This document shows positions 1 through 10,983 of a stretch of DNA of 64,000 nt, one piece after another (within the stretch, counting starts at the first letter, position 1; every line of letters starts with the position of its first letter). Origin of the DNA: Peromyscus leucopus (Eukaryota; Chordata; Mammalia; Rodentia; Cricetidae). The translations under genes were made by a program, and so were the position numbers. The stretch lies in the NCBI RefSeq assembly GCF_004664715.2, contig NC_051074.1, forward strand, positions 22,484,058 to 22,548,057, in the 5' to 3' direction. Below the pieces are notes generated by a model. That model ran no database searches, was not told the DNA's origin, and was given only the letters and a program-made list of their open reading frames with translations.

Positions 1-944
1 TCAATGAATACAGAAAAAAGACAAAGAGCACTAATTGGACAATTCAGCATCTTCTAATGGAGGCAGACTCTTCAGTATGTCAGAATATGTAAGTCACTTT
101 AAAGTTAAAAATACTTAAAATATTTTTTTTCCAGAAGTAGCCATCATGATTTGCCTTGCCCCATGGGCGGCATGGCTACCCCTGTCATTTCCAGCAGCAA
201 GCCCTATTTTCCCTGTTCTAACAAGGCAGAGAAAGTGCTAGATGACTCCCTGATGCACAGGTGGAGTGCTTGCTAACCACGGGAAAACGCCTAGAGCATT
301 GACATGATTTTTTTTGGTTATCATCAAGCCAACAAAAGACAATTTTTCAAGCTCACGCTTATCTATGCCTTAGATTTCATGTGTCAAATTGCAGTAATTT
401 CTCAGCAGAGTGAAAAATATTCACTGCTCAAAAATAACATTTTCCTCCTTCCTAGGCAATATTGGTGAATTGCCCCCTCCTTTCCCAGCCACCTGTCAAG
501 TTAAAAAAATAAATAAAACAACCCTTCAAACAGCAGAAATATGACAACCTATAGCAAGGAGATTTGCTAGGCTGTATATTTCATTCTGCCCAGGGCTAAG
601 GAAAATACTTTAGCAAGTAAATATATGTCCTCCATAAACAGAACATTTTCTCCCTCTTTTCCAGCACTCTACCTTCTTGGGAAAGAGTTTTTTTCTTCTC
701 CTTTATGTTATGCTAAAATGAGGTAAGTGAAGTTTTTTTCCCCCCAGGCAGTGGATTCTGGTAGAATAATGCTTGGTTCTCATTCGTCTAGCATCTCCTG
801 ACATAATCTGCATAGACCATGACTCCCAAACCCATTCCTATCCCTGAAGTCTTTGCAACCAGGACTGAGAAGGAAGCCTACATCTTTGGAACTTGCCAGC
901 TTTTGCTTCTCCTGATCTCAGAATTCATCATCTCTCTCTCCTAC
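1..944 (-). other. Intron 1 (partial) of THEMIS-family gene
   Basis: Sequence downstream of the splice donor of the 945-1035 exon, read on the minus strand, so it is the 5' part of the intron and continues past the left edge. The donor GT lies at 943-944 (AC on the plus strand). I see no exon, SINE or microsatellite here. It is AT-rich with short T and A runs. The next exon of the gene, which would continue the CABIT domain, is outside the window. Confidence 0.5.
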
Positions 945-1035
945 CTGAGAAGTAGTTTCCATCAGTCACCTCCACTTGTCTGGGCAAGGAGTTCTGATTT
1001 AAGGAATTGATGTAAGAATCCCAAGCTTGCTCCAT
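945..1035 (-). CDS. Themis3: First coding exon of a THEMIS-family gene (probably Themis3)
   Basis: Read on the minus strand, an ATG at 1033-1035 in a good context (G at -3 and +4) opens 30 codons plus one base, ending at a CAG|GTAGGAG donor. The peptide has SYINSLNQNSLPRQVEV followed by TDGNYFS and the first base of a Gly codon. Family knowledge: THEMIS proteins start with about 30 residues before the first CABIT domain, with the pattern (F/Y)-I-x-S-L ... L-P-R-x-L-E-(I/V) ... G-x-Y-F-x-G. Spacing and length match THEMIS residue for residue, but identity is only about half, so this is a paralogue and not THEMIS itself. Themis3 is favoured because the other gene here looks like Ptprm, which I recall as its mouse neighbour. 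THEMIS-family proteins are adaptors in lymphocyte receptor signalling; the function of this paralogue cannot be read from the exon. An upstream in-frame ATG at 1159-1161 is less likely because only the 1035 start gives the family length. Whether the gene is intact elsewhere cannot be judged. Confidence 0.66.
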
Positions 1036-1082
1036 GACGACGGAATCCTTTCTCTCCTGCAGGACATGCCCAGCACTGCTCG
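1036..1082 (-). promoter_or_regulatory. Probable 5'UTR and possible acceptor upstream of THEMIS-family start
   Basis: The bases just upstream of the ATG on the minus strand read GAGAGAAAGGATTCCGTCGTC, preceded by a weak acceptor-like CATGTCCTGCAG ending near 1057. Another candidate acceptor, CTGCATCGAGCAG after a pyrimidine-rich stretch, ends near 1075. Either would make 945-1035 the coding part of a second exon with a non-coding exon further right. I cannot identify a core promoter or CpG island in 1036-2430, so the transcription start is not placed. Confidence 0.25.
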
Positions 1083-2434
1083 ATGCAGTAGACAGACAGC
1101 AAAAGCTGTCTCTTGGGAGCAGGTAATCAGCCACCTGATCATGACCTGGACTGTGAGCCATGTGTCATAGGGGGAAGGAGGAAGTAAGTAGTTTGCTAGG
1201 AAGAATGAGTTCATTAGTTCAATGTCTAAGGGTTGGGAAGGGTAGGCATCTGACTGTTTTGTATGAATGGTTTCTGGAAAGGCTGGCTAGGCCTATTGGG
1301 AGTATCTTCTAGATTAAAGTATCCCACGCAGCATCGTGTACAACATTACCCAAGTATCCCATCACAACACAGACTCTGATTCTGTAGGTGGGGTCTGGTC
1401 ATCTGCATGTCTGGCAAGCCTCCAGATGACACCTGCTGGTCCTTCAACTACCTTTCGAGGAACAGGCTACTAGGGATCCCAGTGTTGCTTGGATTATATG
1501 CATTCGTGATGAATTCTGAGTCACCAATAATGCACAGGTGTGTCGCAGTAAGGAAAGAAAGAAGAGCACTTTCCCTTGGAGTCTTTAATCAAGAAAGAGT
1601 CCAGATTTGAATTCTCTACTTCCTGCTCCCTCTGTCTGCTGTGAGCCTGCACCTGTGTCCGTCTGAAGAAGAGGCTTCTTGTGAATCTGTTGCTGTGCCT
1701 GTGTCTTCCATCAGTGCGTGTCCTCCACTACACAGGGCTCCGCTCTGCATTTATTGAACGACACAGAAAGCATCACATGGGGAAGGAATGGAATACTTTA
1801 CAGAAATCTTTAACGGAGTTTTACAAGGGATTAAGTCACTGACTCCAACTGATTCCAACTGACCAGATAATAGGCATCATTGTTTATCAACCAATAACCG
1901 TAAATGGCCACTTTAAACTTTTATGGTGGATTTTAGGAAGTTGCTTTCAACTTCAGTATTTGCTGCTTTCAGTAAAAGATACACATGCATTATTTGGGTC
2001 AGGGGCATGGAAGAGTCCATAATTTAAGATTACAGCTATGCATTAGCTTAGTAAAAGTGATTTCATGGGAAATCCAAGGCACGAAAGGTTGATTGTGACA
2101 TTGTTCTTTTAAAGGCAGGTTAAATGAGTTGTTTGCACAGTTGGACAGCAGTCTTGAGTGGCTTCAAGGTGTATTGTTAAGTCTGGGTATGAGGTCCAGC
2201 AAAAGCTCCAGTCTCTTAGAATGTGGGGTCTGTAGATCAGCACCACCACCATCAACTGAGAGACGGAATGCAGGTCAACAAGTCACTCACAACCTATCAA
2301 AGGTGACTCTCCAGGTATGGGGTCCAGTAAACTGTGGCCTTGATTGGATAGCATCTTTGCCATTTACCAGTGGTTGAGGATGCAGACTTGGGCCCCACTA
2401 TAAACAGAGTCCTCATTTAAACACGTTCCCCAGT
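1083..2434. other. Sequence upstream of THEMIS-family exon, no feature recognised
   Basis: About 1.3 kb with no intact reading frame, SINE or simple repeat that I can recognise. It may hold diverged retroelement sequence, but I cannot assign a family. Any promoter of the neighbouring gene would be expected in or beyond this stretch. Confidence 0.3.
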
Positions 2435-2515
2435 TGATGGGGTTAAATATTTTTGGTTGTGAGCCTAACCTTTAATGGCTGAGCCATCTCTCCAGCCCTG
2501 ATGGGGTTAAATATT
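2435..2515 (-). mobile_element. Very short B2-head SINE flanked by a 17-bp target duplication
   Basis: A 47-bp insert (2452-2498) reads on the minus strand as the B2 promoter head (GCTGGAGAGATGGCTCAGCC) followed by about 20 bases and a short CAACCAAAA tail. It is bracketed by perfect 17-bp copies of TGATGGGGTTAAATATT at 2435-2451 and 2499-2515. The duplication shows that the short form inserted as such and is not a later truncation. B2 heads contain the A box of the tRNA-derived pol III promoter; almost all of the B2 body is missing. Confidence 0.85.
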
Positions 2516-3246
2516 AACATCTGAGAGGTACCACTGGAGAACTGTTCTAAGTAAGGACAATCTTGAGCATTTAGCGTTTAAGGCAACACATTTCAAGCCC
2601 GAGGAGTGGCTGTCTACATCCCAGCTAATCAGAACTGAGCATCATCACTCTACCTCCTGGTGGGCCACATGGGCCACATGCTCCACCCACCACAGTCTAC
2701 CTTTTCTGCGTGGGGCCTTTTCTTCCTCCTTATTTGATTAGAAGAGTAATACCATGAGAATAAAACTGTAAAGAAGAAATGTACAGCTCCCCATACCTCC
2801 CCTCCCAGAAGGGGCCACCAATCATAGTTTGGAATATTTCTTCTGTTTCTCCTTGTACGCATCGTTCAGATACCACAGTTCTTTTTCCTTGATATTATCA
2901 GGTCCAAAGGAAACTCCATTTCCCCAAATTCTGGCAGTTAGACAAAAGGCAGCAGTCCTCAGGGACTGGTGAAGCCAGTTCCTCTCCACCAAAAGACCCA
3001 TTTCCCTTATCACCAGCAGAAGGGTAAGTGGCTATCTGTGGTGCCTATTAGCACACCAAAGCCCATGCTGGCCTCCAGGCTCCTTCAGTATCACAAGTAC
3101 CTGTTACACATTTCTGAGTCCATGCGGCATCCTGGCTCTTCTTAGCTCTTCTCATCTCCCCACTACCCTAAACTCCAGCTCATGGGCTTCCCTCCCTGCA
3201 GCTACTCATTTCTCCTCATAGCACTGCTATTTCAGTGTCCCCACTT
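2516..3246. other. No feature recognised
   Basis: The minus strand has two adjacent open stretches, 2822-3013 and 2650-2862, that look protein-like (lysine-rich end, aromatic-rich continuation). I could not match either to a known protein family and list them under rejected items. Confidence 0.25.
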
Positions 3247-3382
3247 CTCTCTCTCTCTCTCTTCCTCCCTCCCTCCCTCTCCCTCCCTCTCTCCCTCCCT
3301 CCCCCCTCCCTCTCTCCCTCCCTCCCTCCTCCCTCTCTCCCTCCCTCCCTCCCTCTCTCTCTCCCTCCCTCCCTCCCTCTGC
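3247..3382 (+). repeat. Pyrimidine microsatellite (CT/CCCT)n
   Basis: About 135 bp of mixed CT, CCT and CCCT units on the plus strand, a pure polypyrimidine tract. The apparent reading frames on both strands are low-complexity Ser/Pro/Leu or Glu/Gly/Arg artefacts. Confidence 0.95.
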
Positions 3383-4301
3383 TTCTCTCATAGTCAGGTC
3401 AGGTCTGCCGGTCATATCCAGTCTACTGCTTTCTCTCTCTGTTCCGGACTCTTCCAGATGCCTCTGACTGTTCTCTCCCTCATATCTACAACAAAAACCT
3501 CCTCTTTAAACCATACCAGGGAGTGATCATGACATCAGTTTATATAGATATTATTTTAGGCTTTAAAAAGACTCTATTGACACGATTTTAATTCCTATAA
3601 ATACCTAAATAGTAGCCACTAATAAACTTTTTTTTTGTGCTAATGTTAGACAATAGGCCACTTAAAATTTTCTTTCTATACGTGCAAAGATCTTTATATT
3701 CATCTCACTTATTTTGGAGAAAGTCCTACAAGTGTTAATTATAGTAATTACTGAGCTAAATGATTTTAATATTTCTAAGGCTTTTGTTATCTATTGCCAA
3801 GTTGCTTTGCAGAAAGTTTGAATAGTTGAAACTTTGACTTGCATATCAGGGTACCCGTTTTCTTCTCCCGCTTGAGAACTGTTGATTTGGGAATATTTGC
3901 TAAAGTGGTAGGAACTAGCCTGGCACGGTTGCTGTTTTCCTGTTTCCTCAGTGGTAATGGACCTCCATTCTCTGTGTAGCCATGACACCATGGGAAAAGA
4001 ACTATTGGGATTCAGGCATCCGAAGGCCATTTAACTTTCCCCATGCCTTGCTCCTGGAGCTTTCCCCACACCATGAGATATATTCATGGCCATTAACCAT
4101 TTGCAGCTCTCTAGAACATTCCATGGGGCAGTCTAAATTAATCCCAGACCACCTCTCATCTGATCCAGGGCAACATCTGGATTTAACCCTGCTCATAGAC
4201 AACTCTCGCCAACCTACCTGCGCTGCCTCCGCTATCCCCAAACCCCCATTTCCTGTGGGTTTTACAGTTCAGGCATCCGAGGGGCCTCTAGTAGTCCTAT
4301 A

Positions 4302-4303
<2 letters not shown>
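3383..4303. other. No feature recognised
   Basis: Non-repetitive at the level I can read, with no convincing coding potential; the longest frames are short and lack family resemblance. Confidence 0.3.

Positions 4304-4390
<87 letters not shown>
4304..4390 (+). repeat. Compound microsatellite (GT)n(GA)n
   Basis: About 17 GT units (4304-4337) pass directly into about 26 GA units (4338-4390). The switch from an alternating purine-pyrimidine tract to a polypurine tract is a typical rodent compound dinucleotide repeat. Confidence 0.97.
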
Positions 4391-4394
<4 letters not shown>

Positions 4395-5119
4395 ATAGTA
4401 CCATAGACAGGTGGGCAAGCTTCATTGAGGAAAGGCAGCTTAGCTCACCTCCACTCCCCTGCTGGTCAGATGTTGTCACCCTTCAATAACTGTTCAATTC
4501 TGCCAATGACCCTAGACTCAGCTCCCTCTGCAGTTTCTTTATGGGCCTTGCACAAGATTTAAGAGGACGTCATTGTAACATCCTCATTTAAACTTCCGCC
4601 TGCATGTGTTTATTATCTAGTTGCGTGCTTATTATCTAGTTGCATGTTTCTCTCTCCAGCTAGATTTCCTAGCTGGCAGAGGCTCTGAGTGTCAATGTCT
4701 CCTACCTCCTCTCAGATGTTGTTTACAGCTTGGGCTGGCCTTTTCTAGTCCACATATCTCCTGAAAGGGCAGCTGTCACACCAAGGCTTATGCAAGTCTC
4801 TGCTTTGAGCCTGACAGAAAGGACAAGGAGGAAGGGATAGGGTGCGAGTTTGAGGAGAATAATGAAGACAGTCTGCTTTTCTCAGATCAGTCACTAGAGA
4901 GATGGAGAAGCCACAGCCACAGGGTCCAAATAATGGCCACCAAGGAGAGGCCCTCCACAGCCAGACTTCTTCCTGGCATTAAAAATCAGTAGAAAATAGA
5001 AATGACAGTCAATGTGCCAAACCCTGCCGCTGCCAATCCTCTATGCTTCTGAGACCATGACAGGTGTTCACGTGTCTGCCACTGGTAGGTTAAAAAGATA
5101 AAAGGAACTGTTTGGATTA
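4391..5119. other. No feature recognised
   Basis: Short imperfect direct repeats of TTATTATCTAGTTGC near 4610-4645, otherwise nothing I can classify. Confidence 0.3.
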
Positions 5120-5308
5120 TTTATACTCTTTTGAGATAAGGTTTCATTTGTCAAGGTTGGCCTCAAACATGGTTAGGCTGAAGATGACCTTGAAAGATTG
5201 CAGGCATGCACCAACATGTGCATTTGATGCAGTGTTGGGTTTTGAACTCAGGGATTAAGGCCACTAGGCAAGCATTGTACCAATGAGCTACATCCACAGT
5301 CCCAGGAT
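5120..5308 (-). mobile_element. B4-type SINE (B1 + ID), antisense, old
   Basis: The first half matches the B1 complement (GAGATAAGGTTTC ... GGTTGGCCTCAAAC ... CAGGCATGCACCA). The second half matches the ID/tRNA-Ala complement (GGGATTAAGGCCACTAGG ... AATGAGCTACATCCACAG). B1 joined to ID is the B4 arrangement. Divergence is high, so it is an old copy. Confidence 0.75.
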
Positions 5309-5439
5309 TATAGTTCGTTACTTGGTGAAAACATTGATAAACAAGTGGTTGTGCTGCTTATAGCAATCACCAAGAGTGATATCTTTTCCACAATGTTTTC
5401 ATTAGATTTTTCTGTATATTCCCAAGGGCAGGGGCTGCA

Positions 5440-5701
5440 TCGTAGTCCATTTCCTGTAACTATAATGAAATAACCAAGACTGGGTAATTTGTAAAGATTA
5501 GAATTTTATTCTGAGGCTGGGAAGTCCAAGAGTATATACCATCTGGTGAGGGGTCTGCACCACATGCAAACACGGTGGAGTGTATCTCCTGGGGAGACAG
5601 AGTCAATGTACCAGATCAGGACTCTCCTCATCTTCTCAGCACACCACTAACACCATCAAGGAGCTGCATCACCATGGCCTCTTCTAGTCCTAGTTACCTC
5701 C
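5440..5701 (-). mobile_element. Old mammalian interspersed repeat, antisense, family unassigned
   Basis: Contains ACTGGGTAATTTGTAAAG and GAGGCTGGGAAGTCCAAGAG, phrases common in old mammalian LTR/MaLR-like repeats read antisense. Its right end abuts the rodent repeat that starts at 5703. I cannot assign the family by eye. Confidence 0.45.
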
Positions 5702-5702
5702 T

Positions 5703-6058
5703 GTCTTAGTTGGGGTTTCTATTGCTGTGAAGAGACACCATGATCACGGCAACTCTTATAAAGAAAGCATTTCGTTGGGGCTGGCTTACAGTTCAGAGGT
5801 TCAGTCCATTATCATCATGGTGGGTGGCGTGCAGGCAGACATGGTGCTGGAGAAGGAGCTAAGAGTTCTACATCTTGATCTGCAGGCAGAAGGAAGTGAA
5901 CGAAGTGCCACATCATGTGTAGTTTAAGCATAGGAGACCTTAAAGCCCGCCTCCACAGTGACATACCTCTTCCAAGGCCACACCTACTCCAACAAGGCCA
6001 CACCTCCTACAAGTGCTGCTCCCTATGGGGGCCATCTTCTTTCAAACCTCCTTTCACA
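5703..6058 (-). mobile_element. Rodent interspersed repeat, copy a
   Basis: Begins TGTCTTAGTTGGGGTTTCTA and continues TTGCTGTGAAGAGACACCAT..., with GACATGGTGCTGGAGAAGGAG in the middle and paired CAAGGCCACACCT motifs near the end. This is the same family as the copies at 28441, 39664 and 51238, which read in the opposite direction. Its ends are TG...CA, but I see no convincing target duplication. It is a known type of rodent dispersed repeat; I leave the family name open. Confidence 0.8.
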
Positions 6059-8288
6059 CCCCCTCCTGGCCTCACAATAACTTTGGGGATTAAGCTTCCT
6101 TAATGTATAAATTAGCAAAGATTCATTTTTTAGTAAAGTAGCACAAAGTTTATCTAAGCAGTGAATGACTGTTTTTTTTTTTAAAAAAAGGCATTTTCCT
6201 TAGAGATACTGACCTCTCTTTGAAATGTTCAGCTTAGTCCAGGGAAAAGTGTGTTAACAGAGTACTTGACTGTTTGGAGCCTTTGCTTTGTTTCAGTTCC
6301 TTCCCATTCTCCACAATGACATCATATGTAAAGACTAGGGGAGAAAATGTCTCTCCAGAAACTTCCTTAACCTCAAACATAACAGTCCACTTGAGCAGCC
6401 TTGAGCACAAAATAGAAGCCCAAGTTAAAAAAAACAAAAACAAAAAACCGGCCCATTCATGGACAGTCTAAACATAAAACAAGACCATAAAACTTAATGG
6501 GAGAAAGGTCTGGTTATATGTTAATTGATTTGGTCACTGTATGCAAAACCATTTCTTTATACTAAGCATTATTCAATCAAAAGACATTTAAACAAACTAA
6601 TAAAAAGTGAACTTTGAGCTCCCTCAGTTGACTGAGTCATACTTGGATAGGACTTTTGTGGGTGTGGATTTCCTGAAGAACCTAATTTCAGTGCAAAGGA
6701 AACATTGGAAAAAACTTGCTTTTCTAGTGGCTTTTTAATGAAAAGACTCTGCCTTGTAGATATAATTTCTTGTCAAAGCTTTCGACTGAGTCCACAGAGC
6801 AGCACCTTATTGTCTTCCTTATGTTTTGTATATTGTAGGATTTGTGGTTGATAATTATTTAGGATACTTGTGTAAATTCTTCTTCACCAGAGTTATATCC
6901 ATGCAACACAGAGCATAGCAACATAACAAAGGTAAAGATACATTTGGGAGATCAGGTGGCACCTGCCCATCCTACACGTGAAAATTCAATTTTATCTCTG
7001 TCAAGTCAAGAAAGTTTGGATTTGGAGACCCATAGCAAATGGGGATTGAGAAAGGAAACTGAAGGCAAGCCCTAACGATGTGGGTAACACTCTGTGCGGT
7101 GGCTGCAACTCTGTCTACACATGGCAGGTGGCAAAAGTCCTCTTACAAGGTTCTCCTATGATGGGAAGGACCAGATGCTCATCAGCTCTCCATCTCACCA
7201 AATGTGAGATGTGCCACATTTCTACCTGTGAATCTGAGAAGCCCCAGCAGCAGAAAGACCAACAGGACTTGTGGTAGGACCCCCAAGAGCCATAAAAACA
7301 TCAAGCGGGTACGCACTGCCACTCAGGTCAGATGCCACTCCAAGTCCAGGGGGATTAACACAAAATGGCATTGGATTCCTTAGACACTGGAGGAAAGGTT
7401 GAAGTCCCGCTCACTCACACAGGCTCCCTGAAACCTGAAGTAGGGAAATCTGCTTTTAAGGGCTTTAAGCCAACTTCACCCTCAGAGAGAGTTTCTGCAC
7501 TTCATTCTTACTTTTAAATTCCACTTTGAAGATTCTGGTTTATTGTTCTGGCAGAAACCATGGTAACCCAACACCTTGGCAATTTGCTTTTCCCTTCCTC
7601 TATGCCTCTTTTTCAGTGGAAGCAGAAAATTCCAGGACTTACTGTCTCAGGTACTTGATGTAGCTGGGAATGGTCACATGATCCAGCTCAGGTCCCTGAG
7701 ACAAAGGAGAATCTGTGATGGGAAATTTGATTTCTTACTAAAAGTGCACCATGTCCTCCCAACCTCGTATGTATCCATACTGATGAACCATCCAAAGAAA
7801 GTCAATGGGAAACCTAGGATGAAGGCAAGAGGCAGAGATGGCCGTAGCTGGAGGACATGGTTGAGCAGTAGGTCCACACAAATCAGCCTTCAGCCAACCA
7901 ACTTGCTTCACAGACTTTCTGTTGTTCCAGGCTAAACCCTCTAAGCTTAATTATTGACCCCCTTAAAAGGTGGCTATCAGTTTTATATATACACGCTTCC
8001 CTACACATCATGAAATTTGTAGAAGGAAATCAAGTCGACAATTTTAGTTATGTTGAAGGTACAGAAGAAACTCAAAAAAGGAAAATTTAAAACAAAATAA
8101 AGCTTTATGAAAAAATAATCTTTGGGAGAAAAGTACTTGAAAAGATCACAAGCTGTATACTATATTTCCTTGCTAACACTTTATAGTTCAAAACATTTGG
8201 AAATACTTAGCTAAAAGGGTTTTGAGCTCCAAGACATGGAACTCTCTAGTGATACTAAGCATTGATGTATGATGTTAGTAAAGGTACA

Positions 8289-8290
<2 letters not shown>
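6059..8290. other. No feature recognised
   Basis: About 2.2 kb without recognisable SINE, LTR or gene. Short frames at 7080-7277 and 7576-7935 have no family resemblance that I can see. There are A-rich and T-rich runs near 6170-6190 and 6425-6445. Confidence 0.3.

Positions 8291-8337
<47 letters not shown>
8291..8337 (+). repeat. (GT)n microsatellite
   Basis: About 23 uninterrupted GT units after GTACATGTGA. Confidence 0.97.
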
Positions 8338-8340
<3 letters not shown>

Positions 8341-8390
8341 GTACAGTTGCTTTCTGGATCTGTAGGTTTTACTTCTGAGGATATTTGGGG

Positions 8391-8436
8391 CTGGACAGAT
8401 GGCTCAATGGTTAAGAGCTCTGGCTGCAAAGAGGCC
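8391..8436 (+). mobile_element. B2 SINE head fragment
   Basis: GGCTGGACAGATGGCTCAAT and the following GGTTAAGAGCTCTGGCTGC match the first 45 bp of B2, including the A box; the remainder does not follow the B2 consensus. It is a partial copy. Confidence 0.7.
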
Positions 8437-8759
8437 CCACGGAAACCTCCAAGTAACTCAGGTTATTGCCAAGGCTATTGTGTGTTCTCCACAAAATGAT
8501 GGTAAGAAGACAACATATGGTTTGGCTTCTTCCTCAGGATCATTGGCTGTTGGTTCATGAGAGTGGAGGGAACAGAGTGGGGAGCAGGGTTTGGATGGCT
8601 GTGGACATGATGGAGACAGACTTAGGTGAATCAGCTCAACTTCCTTCCAGAGTACAAGGAATATATAGGATTGTGGAGCCCAGGGAACAAACCCTAATTT
8701 GCATTAAGTGGCACACTCCTATCACAAGGCTCCCTATGTAGCAGTAGGTTCCTAGCACC
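8437..8759. other. No feature recognised
   Basis: No repeat or coding family recognised; possibly the start of the adjacent L1-derived sequence. Confidence 0.25.
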
Positions 8760-9978
8760 AATCTTCTATGGAAATCTTCAGAGGAATCTGTGCCAAGGGT
8801 CAAGCTAAAGATAAATCAAGCATCTCATGGCTTAGAGACAGCTCTCAGATCAGGTCCCTCCGGACCCAGGGACATTCTCCAGATAAGGGCTGGTGGAGCA
8901 CAGGAAGTTTTGCTGGGGAGGGAGGGAGTTTCCCTGTTGCCAAGTTTTTGGGAAAAGTTTCCAGGCCAGGAGAGCCTGCAACCTTGGTCAGTCAGCAATG
9001 CCTTCCACCAACACCTACAGATCTTGTTGAACCCAAACAAGCTGGTGCCTAACCAGTGCCTTCGCCCTGACTGAACAGTGGTCTCGGTACTGGAAGGGAC
9101 TATGCACACTAGCAGAGGAGAGAGGTGAGCGTCAACCCAGCTATAAAATCTTTGCTCTCCATCGGTGACCTGCCTGAGTGAGATGCTGGTGCAACCGAGA
9201 CACAGAAATTGTTGGAGTCGCCGACCACTCTCTGGTTGGATTTAAGGTCCACGCCATGAGATGGAACCTGTTGTGCCTGACACTGCTTGGGTAGCCAACA
9301 ACCTGGGACTACATACGGCCTGGGGGAAAACCAAATACTATTGTTTTGCTAAAGAAATGCAGCAATATACTTTCTAATGACATTTTACTATCTCCATAAA
9401 TCAGTGTCTTGCTCAGCCATCAGAGCCGATTTTCTTCTAAGTAGATGGGAACACATACCGAGATCCACAACCGGACAGTGTGCAGAGAGTGAAGGACCTT
9501 GGGACACTCAGTCTGAAATGGGATGTCTCCATCAAATCCCTCCCCTCAGAGGGGGCGGAAGGAGTGTAAGAGCCAGAGGGAATGGAAGACACCAGTGCCT
9601 TCTAGACACAGTAGGACTGACACACAGAGACCTGAACTCAAAGAGACCGTGGCAGCATGCACAGGGCCTGCACTGGTGAACGCCAGATGGGAGAAGCAGA
9701 GAGGATCTTCCATCCCTAACCAAGAAGCTATCTCCAACGGATAACTGTTTGCAAGGGACAAATCGGTTTTCTGCAGTGGAGTCTCACAGGGTCTAGGGCC
9801 ACACTGAAGAGCAGGCCCCATTCTCAGCAGCAAGTGGACAACTCAAAATGAACTCAATGGTGTTTTTAGAGGGTTTTCTTTTTGTTTTGTTTCATAATGC
9901 TTGGTCTGAGCATTTTTCTTTCTTTCTTTTTTTAACTTCACTAGTCTTGTTTATATATTATAGTCTCCAACTTTTTAA

Positions 9979-10020
<42 letters not shown>
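9979..10020 (+). repeat. (TTA)n microsatellite
   Basis: About 14 ATT/TTA units within the L1 3'UTR. Confidence 0.95.
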
Positions 10021-10021
<1 letters not shown>

Positions 10022-10145
10022 GGTGTGTATGTGCTTCTTGTGGTTTTTCTTTCTTTCTTTCTTTTTTTTTTGCTGTCGTTGTTGTTCTATTCTCGTTTAT
10101 TTGCCTATTTGTTTTCTTTTTTCTTTCTTTTCTTCTTCTTCTTTT

Positions 10146-10308
10146 TTTTTTGTTTTTTGTTTTTTGAGACAGAGTTTCTCTGTGTAGTTTTGGTGCCTTT
10201 TCTGGAACTCGCTCTGTAGACCAGGCTGGCCTCGAACTCACAGAGATCCGCCTGGCTCTGCCTCCCGAGTGCTGGGATTAAAAGCATGTGCCACTGGTGC
10301 CCAACCTG
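10146..10308 (-). mobile_element. B1 SINE, antisense
   Basis: Poly(T) start, then TTTTGAGACAGAGTTTCTCT ... GACCAGGCTGGCCTCGAACT ... GAGTGCTGGGATTAAAAGC, the complement of B1. It lies within the L1 3'UTR. Confidence 0.93.
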
Positions 10309-10371
10309 TTTGTTTTCCAAAAAGAGAAAGAAAGCATAGAGTTGGATGGGTGGGGAGGTGGGAAGGGTGTG

Positions 10372-10872
10372 TGTAGCAGGAATCTTAAAAGTTCTTATTA
10401 ATAAAATCAAACCTGGGGCCAGGTATTGGGATGAACTGGAAGATCAGAGAACAAGCCACAGCTAACCTCACCTGGTCAACTTCTCAGCTGGTCTTGTGTC
10501 CTCAGACTGGAAGCCTCTGAGTCCTCATCAGCTGAACTGTGTTGCTCCAAAGCCTGGAAGCTTATGCAGCCAAATGCTTAAACAGCCAAATGCTTCTAGT
10601 TTCTGGTCCTCACGCCTTATATACCTTTCTGCTTTCTACCACCACTCCCTAGGATTAAAGGCTTGCTTCCTGGGATTAAAGGTGTGAGTCACTATGCCTG
10701 GCTGTTTCCAATGTGGCCTTGGACTCACAGAGATCCCAGATGGATCTCTACCTCTGGAATGCTAGGATTAAGGGCGTGTGCTATCACTGCCTAACTAGTG
10801 GCTTTTCTGTTCTCTGACCCCAGATAAGTTTATTAAGGCACACAATATTTTGGGGAACACAATACCACTACA
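10372..10872 (-). mobile_element. Solo LTR of an endogenous retrovirus-like element, copy 1
   Basis: A 501-bp element with TG...CA ends, read on the minus strand as TGTAGTGGTATTGTGTTCCC to AAGATTCCTGCTACA. Flanks GGTGTG (10366-10371) and GGTTTG (10873-10878) are a 6-bp target duplication with one mismatch. The minus strand carries a TATA-like TATAAGGCGTGAGG box and, downstream, a CAG|GTGAGG splice-donor-like site. It interrupts an L1 3' end. No internal retroviral sequence is present. Confidence 0.85.
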
Positions 10873-10980
10873 GGTTTGGGAGGAGATGATGGAGGAGAAA
10901 CCATGGTCAGAATATATTGCATGAAAAAAAATCTATTTTCTGTAAAAAAGTCATATTTCAAAAAGAGAAAAAAGTAAAAA
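10873..10980 (+). mobile_element. L1 3' terminus, sense, continuing after solo LTR 1
   Basis: GAGGAGATGATGGAGGAGAA, then ATGGTCAGAATATATTGCAT and AAAATCTATTTTCTG with an A-rich tail, the standard rodent L1 3' end. It completes the fragment interrupted at 10371. Confidence 0.75.
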
Positions 10981-10983
10981 AAA

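Larger units (their letters stand above)
8760..10371 (+). mobile_element. L1 3' end (3'UTR), sense, first part
   Basis: Matches the rodent L1 3'UTR in sense direction: TTTGCTCTCCATCGGTGACC, CATGAGATGGAACCTGTTGT, AAGTAGATGGGAACACATAC, GGGATGTCTCCATCAAATCC, then the segment ending with a TTTCATAATGCTTGGTC-type motif. It resumes after the solo LTR with the L1 terminus at 10873-10975. The ORF2 coding part is absent, so it is 5'-truncated. A (TTA)n tract and an antisense B1 lie inside it. The left boundary is approximate. Confidence 0.75.

Noticed and set aside
2650..3013. Two adjacent minus-strand frames with protein-like composition (KEKELWYLNDAYKEKQKK and following aromatic-rich text)
   Set aside because: I could not match them to a known family, there is no poly(A) tail, splice signal or target duplication that I can place, and each is short.
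3182..3526. 114-residue Ser/Pro/Leu-rich frame
   Set aside because: It is the translation of the CT/CCCT microsatellite.
7080..7320. Possible ribosomal-protein pseudogene suggested by a Cys/Gly-rich start
   Set aside because: The resemblance does not extend beyond about 30 bases in any frame.
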